Shown in pieces: positions 23,162 to 32,810 of a stretch of DNA of 64,000 nucleotides. The notes beneath the pieces are model-generated. The model worked only from the letters and a program-made list of their open reading frames with translations. It was not told where the DNA came from and did not search any database. A program made the position numbers and the translations under genes. The stretch is taken from contig NZ_WTYL01000002.1 in assembly GCF_009828115.1 (NCBI RefSeq), positions 992,001-1,056,000 of the forward strand, given 5' to 3'. Every line of letters begins with the position of its first letter. Within the stretch, counting starts at the first letter, position 1. This DNA comes from Allopontixanthobacter sediminis. Its GTDB lineage: Bacteria; Pseudomonadota; Alphaproteobacteria; Sphingomonadales; Sphingomonadaceae.

Positions 23162-24594
23162 CCGAGCGGCCATCATCCGTGACGTTCTGGCAAGCCGTGG
23201 GTACACGGTTCCTGCCGTTCGCGGATGCGGCTAGCGACGCCTTGCCGCTGTCACGGATACTCCGGCTCGCCTTGTTCCAGGTGAGCGTTGGGATCGCCGC
23301 GGTGCTGCTGAACGGCACGCTCAACCGGGTGATGATCGTCGAACTGGAAACACCGACGTGGATCGTTGCGCTGATGATCGCGATCCCCCTGCTGATCGCC
23401 CCCTTCCGCGCCCTGATCGGACATCGCAGCGATACGCATCGCTCTGTACTCGGCTGGCGGCGGGTTCCCTACATCTGGTTCGGCACTCTCGGCCAGTTCG
23501 GCGGACTGGCGATCATGCCGTTCGCGCTGGTGCTGCTGACCCGGCCCGATACTTTCGCGCTTGGCCTGGCTGCGGGATGCCTCGCCTTCCTGCTGACCGG
23601 GGCGGGGATGCATGTCACGCAGACCGCTGGTCTTGCACTGGCAACCGACATCGCGCCTGCGGACAAACGCCCCAGCGTGGTCGCACTGCTCTATGTGATG
23701 CTGCTGGCCGGGATGATGGCGGCAGCGTTTACCATCGGCAACCTGCTGACCGATTTTTCCGCAACCCGCCTGATCCAGGTGATCCAGGGGGCCGCGGTGC
23801 TCACCATCGCCCTGAACATTGTCGCCCTGTGGAAGCAGGAGGCGCGAAACACCGCGGTCACCATGTCGCCGGAACCTGCGCCCGGTTTTTCCGAAATGTG
23901 GGCCTCCTTCACCAGCCAGCCGAACACCAGGCGGCTGCTGCTCGCCATTGGTGTCGGCGCGATGGCGTTCTCGATGCAGGACGCGCTGCTGGAACCCTAT
24001 GGCGGCGAGATCCTCGGGCTCGGCGTCGGGTCCACCACCAGCCTGACCGGTGCATGGGCGATGGGCGCGCTGGTTGCATTTGCCTGGTGCGCCAGGCGGC
24101 TGCCGGCCGGTTCCGATCCGCTTCGCCTTGCTGCTGTCGGCCTCGTCGTCGGTATTGCCGCATTCCTGATGACGCTGTTCGCCGCGCCCCTTTCCTCGCC
24201 ATCCCTGCTGTTCGCGGGTGCTGGCGCGATCGGCTTTGGTACCGGGCTGTTTTCGGTCGGGACGATGATCGCGGCGATGGCGCTGGCGAAAGACGGCGCG
24301 GCGGGAATGGCGCTCGGCGCATGGGGTGCGGTGCAGGCCAGTTGTGCCGGTGCAGGTATCGCGCTGGGCGGCCTGATCCGCGACGGGATAGCCTATCTGG
24401 CGCTGACCGACGCGATGGGCGCGACGCTGGCCGACCGCGCAACCGGCTACGGCACCGTCTATTCGCTGGAGGTCTTCCTCCTGTTCGTCACGTTGGTTGT
24501 GCTGGGCCCGGTCGTCGGACAGGTGGCTGCCCTGCGGCAAGACACCGGCGCACCGCACCGCGGACGTTTCGAATTGAATGAATTTCCGACCTGA
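23158..24594 (+). CDS. lhaA: Light-harvesting 1 assembly protein / bacteriochlorophyll delivery MFS protein
   Basis: A 478-aa, 12-helix PucC/LhaA-family membrane protein needed for assembling the core antenna (LH1) in Rhodobacter. Seen: LNRVMIVELETPTW and GHRSDTHRSVLGWRRVPYIW, the signature loop of the bacteriochlorophyll-delivery branch. Translation appears to start at GTG 23158, which overlaps the bchM stop by 4 bases. It lies between bchM and puhA as in most purple bacterial clusters. The LH1 structural genes themselves (pufBA) are not in this window. Confidence 0.95.
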   Translation: MTERPSSVTFWQAVGTRFLPFADAASDALPLSRILRLALFQVSVGIAAVLLNGTLNRVMIVELETPTWIVALMIAIPLLIAPFRALIGHRSDTHRSVLGWRRVPYIWFGTLGQFGGLAIMPFALVLLTRPDTFALGLAAGCLAFLLTGAGMHVTQTAGLALATDIAPADKRPSVVALLYVMLLAGMMAAAFTIGNLLTDFSATRLIQVIQGAAVLTIALNIVALWKQEARNTAVTMSPEPAPGFSEMWASFTSQPNTRRLLLAIGVGAMAFSMQDALLEPYGGEILGLGVGSTTSLTGAWAMGALVAFAWCARRLPAGSDPLRLAAVGLVVGIAAFLMTLFAAPLSSPSLLFAGAGAIGFGTGLFSVGTMIAAMALAKDGAAGMALGAWGAVQASCAGAGIALGGLIRDGIAYLALTDAMGATLADRATGYGTVYSLEVFLLFVTLVVLGPVVGQVAALRQDTGAPHRGRFELNEFPT

Positions 24595-24633
24595 TTGCCA
24601 GGCGAAGAAAAGAGTTGGCTAGGAGAGTGTGAG

Positions 24634-25404
24634 ATGGATGATATCAAGATCGTAGGCACGTTCGACGTGACGGAGATGGTGTTTCTCGCCTTCGTCCTGT
24701 TCTTCATTGTCCTGATTTTCTACCTGCGTCGCGAGGATCGCCGCGAGGGATATCCGCTGGAAGACGAGGTTACCGGCCGGGTCGATACCGCGGCCGGGGC
24801 CTTGCATTCGGCAACCGCCAAAACCTTCCTGATGCCGTTCGGACGCGGTTCCGTGACGACCCCGACAAAGGGCCGCGAAAAAGTGGACGTTGCCGGGGCG
24901 CGGACCTTCCGTTCCGCCGGGGCGCCCTACTATCCGACCGGCAACCCGCTGGTCGACGGGATCGGACCGGCTGCATGGGCCGACCGGGCGAACCATGCCG
25001 ATCTCGATGCGGAGGGGCACAACCGCATTGTTCCCATCGGTATGGTTCCGGCGATAACCGTCCACCGCAAGGACGCCGACCCGCGCGGGATGAACGTGGT
25101 CGGCGCGGACGGCCACAGCGCCGGGATCGTCACCGACCTGTGGGTCGACCGCGCGGAGCACCAGATCCGCTATCTCGAAATCGACACCGGGGTCCGCAAA
25201 GTCCTGGCGCCGATGGCCATGGCGAAAGTGAAGGGCAGCCGCAGGACCGTGGTGATCGACGCCCTGAACGCCGCGCAGTTCGCCGAGGCGCCGGTCCCGG
25301 TCACCCCCGGCGCGATTACGCTGTACGAAGAAGAGCGCATCGTCGCCTATTTTGGCGGCGGGTATCTCTACGCCAACCGCGAGCGGCAGGAGCCCTACCT
25401 ATGA
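24634..25404 (+). CDS. puhA: Photosynthetic reaction centre H subunit
   Basis: A 256-aa H subunit that caps the cytoplasmic face of the type II reaction centre and shapes proton delivery to QB. One N-terminal membrane helix (about residues 11-31) is followed by YLRREDRREGYPLED and then the cytoplasmic PRC-barrel domain with VVGADGHSAGIVTDLWVDR. The ATG at 24634 has AGGAG upstream and gives a typical start. It is the first of puhABC, with a 4-base overlap into puhB. Confidence 0.98.
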   Translation: MDDIKIVGTFDVTEMVFLAFVLFFIVLIFYLRREDRREGYPLEDEVTGRVDTAAGALHSATAKTFLMPFGRGSVTTPTKGREKVDVAGARTFRSAGAPYYPTGNPLVDGIGPAAWADRANHADLDAEGHNRIVPIGMVPAITVHRKDADPRGMNVVGADGHSAGIVTDLWVDRAEHQIRYLEIDTGVRKVLAPMAMAKVKGSRRTVVIDALNAAQFAEAPVPVTPGAITLYEEERIVAYFGGGYLYANRERQEPYL

Positions 25405-26018
25405 GCGAATACGATCATGAGCCGACGCGCGGCCTGCCCGAAGCGCTGCCGGAAGATGAGCACATCATCTGGCAGGGCAAGCCCGAATGGAAAAAGCTGG
25501 CGGCGACCGCGCTCCATATCCGCTTGGCAGTGCTGTACTTCGCCCTGATTGCAGGGGTGTCGCTGATGCGAAGCGATGCGAACACGGCAGCAGCGATGGT
25601 AGTGTTCGCGGTGGTGGTGACCGGGTTCCTGGTCCTGTTCGCCTACGGGGTCGACCGGACGACGGTCTATACTCTCACCAACAAGCGGATCGTCCTGCGG
25701 ATCGGGGTGGCGCTGAACAAGTGCATCAACATCCCGCTCAGCGAAATCGACACGGCAAACCTCAAGACCTTGCCTGGCGGATCGGGCAGCATCGTGCTGA
25801 CGTTGAAGGGCCTACCCCGCATGGGGTACCTGATGCTGTGGCCGCATGCCCGGTCGCTTAGGATCGTCCGCCCGCAACCGATGCTGCGCGCGATCCCCGA
25901 TGCGGCGCGGGTTGCTCGCCTGCTGTTCAACGCCGCCCGCGAAGTGCAGCCGGTTGCTCCGATTGCGCAGGCGCCGGTCACCGTGGACGAGCCCGAACTG
26001 GAAGGTCTGGCAGCATGA
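25401..26018 (+). CDS. puhB: Photosynthetic complex assembly protein PuhB
   Basis: A 205-aa membrane protein that helps assemble the reaction centre. Seen: N-terminal LPEDEHIIWQGKPEWKKLA, then two to three hydrophobic helices (about residues 37-83), and a PH-like (bPH2) domain containing YTLTNKRIVLRIGVALNK. The ATG at 25401 overlaps the puhA stop by 4 bases, and the stop overlaps puhC by 4. Sequence pattern and position are typical. Confidence 0.96.
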   Translation: MSEYDHEPTRGLPEALPEDEHIIWQGKPEWKKLAATALHIRLAVLYFALIAGVSLMRSDANTAAAMVVFAVVVTGFLVLFAYGVDRTTVYTLTNKRIVLRIGVALNKCINIPLSEIDTANLKTLPGGSGSIVLTLKGLPRMGYLMLWPHARSLRIVRPQPMLRAIPDAARVARLLFNAAREVQPVAPIAQAPVTVDEPELEGLAA

Positions 26019-26491
26019 GCCACGCCCATGACCATGACCCGACCGTTCCGCGCGAAGCCCTGATCGCGATTGCGGCGGTGCTGCTGGCGGTCATGGGCCT
26101 CGCGGGGGCGGTCCGTCTCGGTATCGTGCCGCAGTCGGCCAATCCGGAATTGTCGCGGGCGGCGGCCAACGTCGCCCCGGCCCAGCAGCGCAACCTGCGC
26201 TTCGCCGACCGGGAGGACGGCGCGGTGCTGGTAACCGATGCCGACACCGGCGAAACTGTGAAGGTGATCGGTTTCGGGGAAGGCGGGTTCGCCCGTGCCA
26301 CCATGCGCCGCATGGCCAAGCGGCGGATGCACGAAGGGATCGGCCCGCTGCCGCCATTCACGCTGACCCGCTGGCAGAATGGCGCGCTGTCGCTGTCCGA
26401 TCCGCAGACCGGCGAGACCGCCGAAATCCACGGTTTTGGTGCCGATCACAGCGCAACCTTTGCCGAGATGCTCGAAGGAGCCCGGTCATGA
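26015..26491 (+). CDS. puhC: Photosynthetic complex assembly protein PuhC
   Basis: A 158-aa protein with one N-terminal membrane helix (about residues 15-33) and a periplasmic domain of two similar halves: GAVLVTDADTGETVKVIGFGEGGF and GALSLSDPQTGETAEIHGFGADHS both show the pattern GA-L---D--TGE---I-GFG. PuhC assists reaction-centre/LH1 assembly in Rhodobacter. Coupled by 4-base overlaps to puhB and to the next small gene. Confidence 0.95.
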   Translation: MSHAHDHDPTVPREALIAIAAVLLAVMGLAGAVRLGIVPQSANPELSRAAANVAPAQQRNLRFADREDGAVLVTDADTGETVKVIGFGEGGFARATMRRMAKRRMHEGIGPLPPFTLTRWQNGALSLSDPQTGETAEIHGFGADHSATFAEMLEGARS

Positions 26492-26784
26492 TGGGCTTGC
26501 TGTCATCCCGCGCGTTCGAGACCGGGTGCCGGATCGAGATCGAACAAAGCCCGGACCGTTTCCACGCCCACGTGAAACTTGACGGCAATATCCCGATCTA
26601 CCCCGGTGACCGGGTGCAGGTTCACGGCGCGCCGGTGATGGTGTCCTTCGGCGAAAAGGTTACCTTCAACCGCAGCGCCACCGTCCGCCGCGCCGGCCTG
26701 CTGCGCCGCGCGTGGACGAAGTTCGCCGGCCATTTCGAGATGGCTGAGCTTTACGAAGTCAGCTTCAACCCAGGGAGGCTCTGA
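26488..26784 (+). CDS. Conserved-looking 98-aa protein between puhC and acsF, unknown function
   Basis: A soluble-looking 98-aa protein without a signal peptide or membrane helix. It shows [20 protein letters not shown], a PGDRVQVHG motif that suggests a small beta-barrel or carrier-like fold, and a C-terminal [14 protein letters not shown]. Start and stop are each locked to their neighbours (4-base overlap with puhC, one base shared with acsF), so its translation is tightly coupled to assembly and cyclase genes. A small gene often occupies this slot in alphaproteobacterial photosynthesis clusters. Function is not known to me; assistance to AcsF or reaction-centre assembly is the obvious guess. 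Confidence 0.85.
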   Translation: MMGLLSSRAFETGCRIEIEQSPDRFHAHVKLDGNIPIYPGDRVQVHGAPVMVSFGEKVTFNRSATVRRAGLLRRAWTKFAGHFEMAELYEVSFNPGRL

Positions 26785-27860
26785 TGAACGCCCATACAAA
26801 GATCGCAGCCGAATTGCCCGATACGCCCGACACCATGGCGATCGCCACGCAGGACACCGTCCTGTCGCCGCGGTTCTACACCACCGATTACGAAGCGATG
26901 GACCGGATCGATGTGTCGCTGGTGCGCCGCGAATGGGACGGGCTAATGGCCGAAATGGAAGGCGACCCGAACAAGAAACACTTCCGCAAAACCGACCAGT
27001 TCGACGGTGTGATCGAAGGTCTGGAGCCTGAACTGCGGAAGGAATTTATCGATTTCCTTGCCAGTTCGCTGACCTCCGAGTTTTCCGGCTGCATCCTCTA
27101 TGCGGAGATTGCCCGGCGAACGAAAAACCCGGACATGAAAAAGCTGTTTAAGCTGCTCGCGCGGGACGAAAGCCGCCACGCCGGGTTCATCAACGAAACG
27201 CTGAAAGGCTCGGGCATCGGGGTCGATCTCAGCTTTTTGACCAAGACCAAGAAATACACCTATTTCCGGCCCAAGTTCATTTTCTACGCGGTCTATCTGT
27301 CGGAGAAGATCGGCTACGCCCGCTACATCACGATCTTCCGCGAACTGGCGAAGCGGCCGGAAAACAAGTTCCACCCGATCTTCGACTGGTTCGAAGAATG
27401 GTGCAACGACGAGTTCCGCCACGGTGAGGCCTTCGCGCTACTGCTGCGTGCCGACCCGAAGCTGTTGCAGGGCGTCAACAAATTGTGGATCCGTTTCTTC
27501 CTGCTGTCAGTCTATGCCACGATGTATGTCCGCGATCACAACCGGCCTCTGTTCCACAAGGCGCTGGGCGTCGATCCGGCTGAATACGGCTACAAGGTCT
27601 TCTCGATCTGCACGCAGATTAGCAAGCAGGTGTTCCCGGTCGAACTCGACACCGACGATCCGCGGTTCCGCAGGGCGATGGAAGATCTGCGGTTGGCATC
27701 GGTCGGGATCGAGGATGCCAAGACGCGCGGCGGAATCTCCGGCGCGCTGGGCAAGGGTGCGAACATGGCCAAGGCCGGATTTGCCTTCGCCCGGATGTTT
27801 TTCATGAAGCCCAAGGTCAACGAACTGCCGCAGACCGTGAGACTGCAGCCCGCATGGTAG
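26784..27860 (+). CDS. acsF: Aerobic Mg-protoporphyrin IX monomethyl ester oxidative cyclase
   Basis: A 358-aa diiron enzyme that makes the isocyclic ring E using O2. The iron ligands are visible as E99 (TSEFSG), E129 and H132 (DESRHAG) and E210 and H213 (DEFRHGE). The oxygen-independent BchE is not seen in the window, so pigment synthesis here depends on oxygen, the hallmark of aerobic anoxygenic phototrophs. The ATG shares a base with the upstream stop, and puhE overlaps its end by 7 bases. Confidence 0.98.
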   Translation: MNAHTKIAAELPDTPDTMAIATQDTVLSPRFYTTDYEAMDRIDVSLVRREWDGLMAEMEGDPNKKHFRKTDQFDGVIEGLEPELRKEFIDFLASSLTSEFSGCILYAEIARRTKNPDMKKLFKLLARDESRHAGFINETLKGSGIGVDLSFLTKTKKYTYFRPKFIFYAVYLSEKIGYARYITIFRELAKRPENKFHPIFDWFEEWCNDEFRHGEAFALLLRADPKLLQGVNKLWIRFFLLSVYATMYVRDHNRPLFHKALGVDPAEYGYKVFSICTQISKQVFPVELDTDDPRFRRAMEDLRLASVGIEDAKTRGGISGALGKGANMAKAGFAFARMFFMKPKVNELPQTVRLQPAW

Positions 27861-28636
27861 GTTTCGCCGATCTCGGCCTGCCGTTCGCGGTGGTGATTGC
27901 CTTGTGGTTCGTGAGCACCGGGCTGGTGGCGATGCTCAACCACCGATTCCGGCAGTCGTTCGGCCGGGCGCTGGTAATTGCCGGGGTCTGCGCGATCGGC
28001 GGCCTGACACTGGTCGCGTTCACCAGCAACATCACCTCGATCTGGGCGGTCTATGCGTCCTTCGTGGGCGGGCTGATGATCTGGAGCTGGCACGAAATCA
28101 GCTTCCTGACCGGCGCAGTGGCGGGTTCTCACCGCGAACCGTGCCCCGCCAACGCACAAGGGTGGGAGCGTTTTTCCGCCGCCACCATGGCGCTGATCCA
28201 TCACGAGGTTGCGCTGGCCATGACCGCCGGGCTGCTGCTGTCGCTGGCCGCGTTCACCGGCAATCCGACTGCCGCATACACCTTTGCGCTGCTGCTGATT
28301 TTCCGGCTGTCGTCCAAGCTCAATATCTACTGGGGTGTTCCCAACATGAGCGACGAATTGCTGCCCGTGCATCTGGCCTATCTCAAAAGCTATTTCGGCC
28401 CCAAGCGTCTGCGTCCGGTACTGCCGCTGAGCATCGCGGCCATCGGCGGGCTGGCAGTGTACTTCGGACTGCAGGCGGCCAACGCCCAGACCGCGCCCGC
28501 GGCTGTACAGGGCGCGCTGCTGTGCTGCCTGTGCAGCCTCGCCGCGCTCGAGCATATTTTTCTCGCAATCCCGTTTCGCGATTCCGCCTTGTGGCAATGG
28601 GCGCTTGACGGACGGATGGATCAGACGGACAAATAA
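27854..28636 (+). CDS. puhE: PuhE family photosynthetic complex protein (DUF3623)
   Basis: A 260-aa integral membrane protein with about seven helices. The central [29 protein letters not shown] and [12 protein letters not shown] stretches are hallmarks of the PuhE/DUF3623 family. In Rhodobacter PuhE modulates bacteriochlorophyll production, but its mechanism is unclear. It overlaps acsF by 7 bases and precedes hemA by 19, the common order acsF-puhE-hemA. Confidence 0.95.
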   Translation: MVGFADLGLPFAVVIALWFVSTGLVAMLNHRFRQSFGRALVIAGVCAIGGLTLVAFTSNITSIWAVYASFVGGLMIWSWHEISFLTGAVAGSHREPCPANAQGWERFSAATMALIHHEVALAMTAGLLLSLAAFTGNPTAAYTFALLLIFRLSSKLNIYWGVPNMSDELLPVHLAYLKSYFGPKRLRPVLPLSIAAIGGLAVYFGLQAANAQTAPAAVQGALLCCLCSLAALEHIFLAIPFRDSALWQWALDGRMDQTDK

Positions 28637-28655
28637 CCATGGGGGTTTATTGAAC

Positions 28656-29876
28656 ATGGACTATGAGAACTTTTTCGGCAGCGAACTGCAATCGGTTCGG
28701 GACGAAGGCCGCTACCGGGTCTTTGCCGAGATCGAGCGCAAGGCCGGGAATTTCCCCCAGGCGACGCGTTACGTTGACGGCGAAACCAGCAACGTCACCG
28801 TGTGGTGTTCGAACGACTACCTCGGCATGGGCCAGCATCCCAAGGTGCTGCAGGCGATGCACACGGTGATCGACGAATGCGGTGCCGGTGCTGGCGGCAC
28901 GCGCAACATTTCCGGCACCAACCATCACCACGTGTTGCTTGAAACCGAACTGGCGGACCTTCATAACAAGGAAGATGCGCTGCTGTTCACCTCGGGATAT
29001 GTCTCGAACTGGGCTGCGCTTGGCACACTGGCTGCGCGCATTCCGAATTGCATGGTTTTGTCCGACGCACTCAACCACGCCTCGATGATCGAAGGTATCC
29101 GTTACAGCCAGGCGGACCGGATGATCTTCGAGCACAATTCGCCCGAGGATCTCGACCGGAAACTGGCCACGCTCGATCCCGACCGGCCCAAACTGGTGGC
29201 GTTCGAAAGCGTCTATTCGATGGACGGCGACATAGCCCCGATCGCGGAAATTCTCGACGTTTGCGAAGCGCATAACGCGATGAGCTATATCGACGAGGTC
29301 CACGGCGTCGGCTTGTACGGCCCGCGCGGCGGCGGCGTGGCGGAGCGTGAGGGGTTGATGGACCGGATCACGGTGATCGAGGGGACGTTGGGCAAGGCGT
29401 TCGGGGTCATGGGCGGATACATCGCGGCATCCAAGAACCTGTGCGATTATGTCCGCACCTTCGCCAGCGGGTTCATTTTCACCACTGCCCTGCCGCCCGC
29501 CGTGGCCGCCGGTGCCTGCGCCAGTATCCGGCATCTGAAGGAAAGCAGCGCCGAGCGCGAACGGCAGCAGGACCGGGTCGAGAAAGTCCGTAGTGCGCTG
29601 GACCGGATGGGCATCCCCCATCTGCCCAACCCGAGCCACATTATCCCGGTGATGGTGGGGGATGCGCACAAGTGCAAATTCATCAGTGACTGGCTGATGG
29701 AAAACCACGGTATTTACGTACAGCCGATCAATTATCCGACGGTGCCCCGGGGGACCGAACGGCTGCGTCTCACTCCGTCACCGGTGCATAGCGACGGAGA
29801 TATCGACCGGTTGCTCTCGGCGCTGAGCGAAATCTGGTCGCATTGCGAGTTGGCGCGGCGGGATATTGCCGCCTGA
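28656..29876 (+). CDS. hemA: 5-aminolevulinate synthase
   Basis: A 406-aa pyridoxal-phosphate enzyme condensing glycine and succinyl-CoA to 5-aminolevulinate, the committed precursor of haem and bacteriochlorophyll (Shemin pathway). Seen: N-terminal MDYENFF, the glycine-rich [13 protein letters not shown] loop, [12 protein letters not shown], and the cofactor lysine K247 in [13 protein letters not shown]. Last gene of the bchF operon, closed by a strong terminator. Placing hemA here links precursor supply to the photosynthesis programme. A separate housekeeping copy may exist elsewhere. Confidence 0.97.
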   Translation: MDYENFFGSELQSVRDEGRYRVFAEIERKAGNFPQATRYVDGETSNVTVWCSNDYLGMGQHPKVLQAMHTVIDECGAGAGGTRNISGTNHHHVLLETELADLHNKEDALLFTSGYVSNWAALGTLAARIPNCMVLSDALNHASMIEGIRYSQADRMIFEHNSPEDLDRKLATLDPDRPKLVAFESVYSMDGDIAPIAEILDVCEAHNAMSYIDEVHGVGLYGPRGGGVAEREGLMDRITVIEGTLGKAFGVMGGYIAASKNLCDYVRTFASGFIFTTALPPAVAAGACASIRHLKESSAERERQQDRVEKVRSALDRMGIPHLPNPSHIIPVMVGDAHKCKFISDWLMENHGIYVQPINYPTVPRGTERLRLTPSPVHSDGDIDRLLSALSEIWSHCELARRDIAA

Positions 29877-29909
29877 TTCCGATTGCCGAACCGAATGCAG
29901 ATACAAAAA

Positions 29910-29933
29910 GGGGCCGGATGACCGGCCCCTTTT
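29910..29933. terminator. Bidirectional intrinsic terminator after hemA
   Basis: GGGGCCGG and CCGGCCCC form an 8-bp stem with a 4-base loop, flanked by AAAAA on the left and TTTT on the right. It lies between the hemA stop and the end of the convergent cytochrome c gene, so it can end transcripts from both sides. Confidence 0.9.
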
Positions 29934-29954
29934 CATTCCCGCAAGATCGATCGA

Positions 29955-30485
29955 TCAGGTTGGATTCTTGAGATAGGCAATCACGTCCGCACGCTTCTGC
30001 GCGTCGCGCAGGCCAGGGAAAATCATCTTTGTCTTGGGGACGACGCGCTGCGGATTTTCGAGGTAGGCATACAGATGCTCCTCGGTCCACGTTATGCCGC
30101 TGTTGGCGTTGGCCGGGGAATAATTGTAGCCATCCACCGATCCGGCGGTACGGCCGACAATTCCTGCGAGCGATGGACCGGTCTTGTTGACGCCGGGCTC
30201 GGTCACATGGCAGCTGCGACACTGCGCAAAGACGACTTTGCCGGCGGCCGCGTCACCGGTCAGGCTGGCATAGGCGATGCCATCAGTAGTCGCCCACTGG
30301 TCGGCGGGGGCCCCAGCGGCCGCAGCGGGATCAGCGGCGGCGGTTGTTTCGACAGCAGCGGGTGCTGCCGGCGCGGCCGGTTCGCTGGTTGCCGCGGGTT
30401 CGGCGGGTTCGGATTCTCCACCCGAGCAAGCCGCTGTCATAACCGCTAAAACGGCTGCGCCTGCCATTGCCTGAAGTCTGAGCAT
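29955..30485 (-). CDS. Lipoprotein c-type cytochrome (class I)
   Basis: A 176-aa periplasmic cytochrome c with a lipoprotein signal: hydrophobic leader ending TAAC, C20 being the lipidation site. A flexible linker of about 50 residues rich in Ala, Pro, Glu and Thr follows, then a heme domain with CRSCH (C89, C92, H93) and the axial methionine M154 in TKMIFPG. Start at ATG 30485 is preferred because GGGAG lies 5 bases upstream; ATG 30497 is the alternative. A cytochrome gene next to hemA is common in aerobic phototroph clusters, and a membrane-tethered donor to the reaction centre is plausible. Such proteins also serve cytochrome oxidases. Confidence 0.9.
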   Translation of the reverse strand: MLRLQAMAGAAVLAVMTAACSGGESEPAEPAATSEPAAPAAPAAVETTAAADPAAAAGAPADQWATTDGIAYASLTGDAAAGKVVFAQCRSCHVTEPGVNKTGPSLAGIVGRTAGSVDGYNYSPANANSGITWTEEHLYAYLENPQRVVPKTKMIFPGLRDAQKRADVIAYLKNPT

Positions 30486-30597
30486 ATACACTCCCATAGC
30501 TTTCTTATTGACCCGATGATCAATGCTTCCATTGCTACCCTAATACCGGCGAGATGGAAAGTATTTCCCAGACCGCTCCACCGAGGGTAAAACCGAA

Positions 30598-31869
30598 CTA
30601 ATCGGTGTCCAGATCCTCCTCCTTCAACACGTTGCCGCGGGAGTGCCGGACGAAGGCATAAATGGCCGCGATTGCAGGTATTGTGATGGCCCCGATCACC
30701 AGGTCTGTCGTGGAACCGAAAGGCCACGCAGCTGCGCCCGCAACCAGGAATTTGACCAGGCCGATCAGGTAATAGGCGGCTGCGATAACGGAAAGCGCCT
30801 CGATCAGGCTCTGCAGCCGGAATTGTAGCTGGATCGAGCGCTCCATCCGTTTGGTCAGGATCAGGTTCTGGGCCTTGATCCTGGTGTCGACCCGCACGTC
30901 GAGCGTGTGCATCACCCGCGATATCCGTTCGGCGATCCGGGCCAGCCGGTCGGTGAATACCGCGCAGGTGCGGGCCGCAGGGACCAGGCGGCGCTCGGTA
31001 AATTCGGCGAGGCTCTGACGATTGGGGACCGGCCGCACCTCGAGCGCCTGCAGGCGGTCCGCCGCCACGTCGGCGTAGGCTGCGGTGGCGCTGAGGCGGA
31101 AACCGGTGGCGGAGCGGATTACTTCGAGGCGGGAGGATATCTCGATCAGTTCCTGGAGCAGGCGGTCGTCCTGAGCGCTGTCCTGCATCCGCGCCACGCG
31201 GTCGGCATGGTCGGACAGTTCTTCCTCCAGCTTGTCGGCCTGCGGGCCGTAATGCTGGACCGTCGACAGGCCGAGCAGCGCCAGATTGCGGTAATTGCCC
31301 AGCTCCTGCAGTCGCTGCACGATCCGGCCACGTTCGGCATCGGAGACGTTACCGGCGCTGACGATCAACCGTCCGTACCCGTCGTCACGCAGGCTGAAAT
31401 CAGACCAGATGCGGATCCCGCCGTTGACATCGGAACAGACCTGATCGCTCACATCCATGCCTTTGGCGGCGGAGATGTTGTTGACCTCATCTTGGTCCGG
31501 GATCACGAAGACGCGGGTGGCGCGCACGACGGAGCCGACCCACTGTTCCATCCAGGCGATATAGGGCGCGCGGACATCTGCGGGGCATTCGTGGGGAAAA
31601 ATCAGGGTCAGGGTGCTGGCTTCGGTGTGCCGTTCCCACAGGAAGATGATGCCGCCTGCATGGCTGCCCGTGGCATCGCGGGAAGCAAGACGCCATTCGT
31701 CGAACGGGGGCTTGTCGCCAATCAGCATCCGGTCTTCCCGATCGCGGTCCTGCGCCTCGATCAGGCGGACTGACTGGAAGATTTCGCAATGGGGCGGCAC
31801 CGGCGCGAACCGGCGCAGATGCATCTCGTCGACGGCCCATTGCCGCAAAGGATGGTCGTCCGGCCTCAC
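30598..31869 (-). CDS. DUF3422 family membrane protein
   Basis: A 423-aa protein of the DUF3422 family. The N-terminal half is soluble, with LRQWAVDEMHLRRFAPV and IFLWERHTEASTLTLIF. The middle is helical and probably coiled (about residues 190-330), and the C-terminus has two membrane helices (residues roughly 350-372 and 385-405). Function is unknown. It diverges from the ArsR-type regulator at 31998, sharing a 128-base AT-rich control region. Confidence 0.85.
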   Translation of the reverse strand: MRPDDHPLRQWAVDEMHLRRFAPVPPHCEIFQSVRLIEAQDRDREDRMLIGDKPPFDEWRLASRDATGSHAGGIIFLWERHTEASTLTLIFPHECPADVRAPYIAWMEQWVGSVVRATRVFVIPDQDEVNNISAAKGMDVSDQVCSDVNGGIRIWSDFSLRDDGYGRLIVSAGNVSDAERGRIVQRLQELGNYRNLALLGLSTVQHYGPQADKLEEELSDHADRVARMQDSAQDDRLLQELIEISSRLEVIRSATGFRLSATAAYADVAADRLQALEVRPVPNRQSLAEFTERRLVPAARTCAVFTDRLARIAERISRVMHTLDVRVDTRIKAQNLILTKRMERSIQLQFRLQSLIEALSVIAAAYYLIGLVKFLVAGAAAWPFGSTTDLVIGAITIPAIAAIYAFVRHSRGNVLKEEDLDTD

Positions 31870-31997
31870 TTGCTCCCCCCTCGAAACGCCCGATGCCCGA
31901 CATTCTACAGCAAAGTGGCCGATTTGCCTCCAAAATGTTGTGACCTTCAGATTATAAAAGAACTTGCTAATTTAGAAATAGTGAATATAAGGACTGC
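31870..31997. promoter_or_regulatory. AT-rich divergent promoter region with a small palindrome
   Basis: The segment from 31940 is strikingly AT-rich against a GC-rich background and holds the palindrome CTAATTTAG at 31967-31975 close to the regulator start. ArsR-family repressors usually bind such sequences over their own promoter. AAGGA precedes the ATG at 31998. The operator assignment is inference. Confidence 0.45.
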
Positions 31998-32327
31998 ATG
32001 AGTTTGAATGCTGATGCCATCGATCTTTCCGCCATGGTTGAGAAATCGGAGGAGGCGGCTGCGCTGATGCGTGCGCTGTCGAGTGGTCCGCGGCTGCTTA
32101 TCCTGTGTCATCTCGCGGCATCGGGGGAGCTACCGGTCGGCGCGCTGGTCGAGCGGGTTGGTTTGAGCCAGTCCGCCCTGTCGCAGCACCTCGCCAAGCT
32201 GCGGGAGCAGGAACTGGTCACGTTTCGCCGTGAATCGCAGTCGCTCCATTACCGGATTGCCGATCCGAACGCACTTCGGGTCCTGGAATTACTGCATGAA
32301 ATCTTCTGCCCGGAACTCGGAAAGTGA
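31998..32327 (+). CDS. ArsR-family regulator of the BigR/SqrR persulfide-sensing type
   Basis: A 109-aa winged-helix repressor. The recognition helix is LSQSALSQHLAKLREQELV. Two cysteines, C37 (LILCHLA) and C104 (IFCPEL), are 67 residues apart. They sit in the same helices as the reactive pair of BigR and SqrR, which forms a tetrasulfide when exposed to persulfides and then releases DNA. The two downstream YeeE/YedE genes are the usual BigR-regulon partners, supporting sulfur sensing. In Rhodobacter capsulatus SqrR also controls photosynthesis genes, so its place next to the photosynthesis cluster is noteworthy. Confidence 0.88.
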   Translation: MSLNADAIDLSAMVEKSEEAAALMRALSSGPRLLILCHLAASGELPVGALVERVGLSQSALSQHLAKLREQELVTFRRESQSLHYRIADPNALRVLELLHEIFCPELGK

Positions 32328-32377
32328 CTTGCACGCCCAATCAAAAACATTCGCTGGAAACATTGTGAGGAACTTCG

Positions 32378-32806
32378 ATGGAACCGCTTGATCCCTTTGT
32401 GGCCCTCGCCGGAGGCCTGCTGATCGGCACTGCCGCTGCGCTCCTGCTGCTGCTGTCCGGGCGGATTGCCGGGGTAAGCGGAATGCTCGCCCGGGCGACC
32501 GGAATTGCCGATAGCGGACCCAGGCGCTCGCACGCGCTGGCTTTCGTGCTGGGGCTGCCGATCGGCGCTGTGCTGATCGCAGGATTTGTTCGTGCGCCCG
32601 ACGTTATCGTCACATCCTCGATCCCGCTGATTATTGCGGGCGGTTTGCTCGTCGGCTTCGGAACCCGGTTGGGCAACGGCTGCACCAGCGGCCACGGGGT
32701 GTGCGGGATGGCCCGACTGTCACCACGCTCCATTGCCGCGACCGCGACTTTCATGGCGGCGGGTTTCCTGCTGGTCGGCGTGATGCGCCATGTAATCGGA
32801 GCCTGA
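32378..32806 (+). CDS. YeeE/YedE family sulfur-transport protein (first half)
   Basis: A 142-aa membrane protein with four helices. The family motif [21 protein letters not shown] (residues about 90-110) carries the cysteines used by YeeE-type proteins to relay thiosulfate or sulfane sulfur. It lies 50 bases after the regulator and 4 bases before a second YeeE/YedE gene; together the two resemble the two halves of a full-length YeeE. Likely imports or exports reduced sulfur under control of the upstream repressor. Confidence 0.88.
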   Translation: MEPLDPFVALAGGLLIGTAAALLLLLSGRIAGVSGMLARATGIADSGPRRSHALAFVLGLPIGAVLIAGFVRAPDVIVTSSIPLIIAGGLLVGFGTRLGNGCTSGHGVCGMARLSPRSIAATATFMAAGFLLVGVMRHVIGA

Positions 32807-32810
32807 TATC

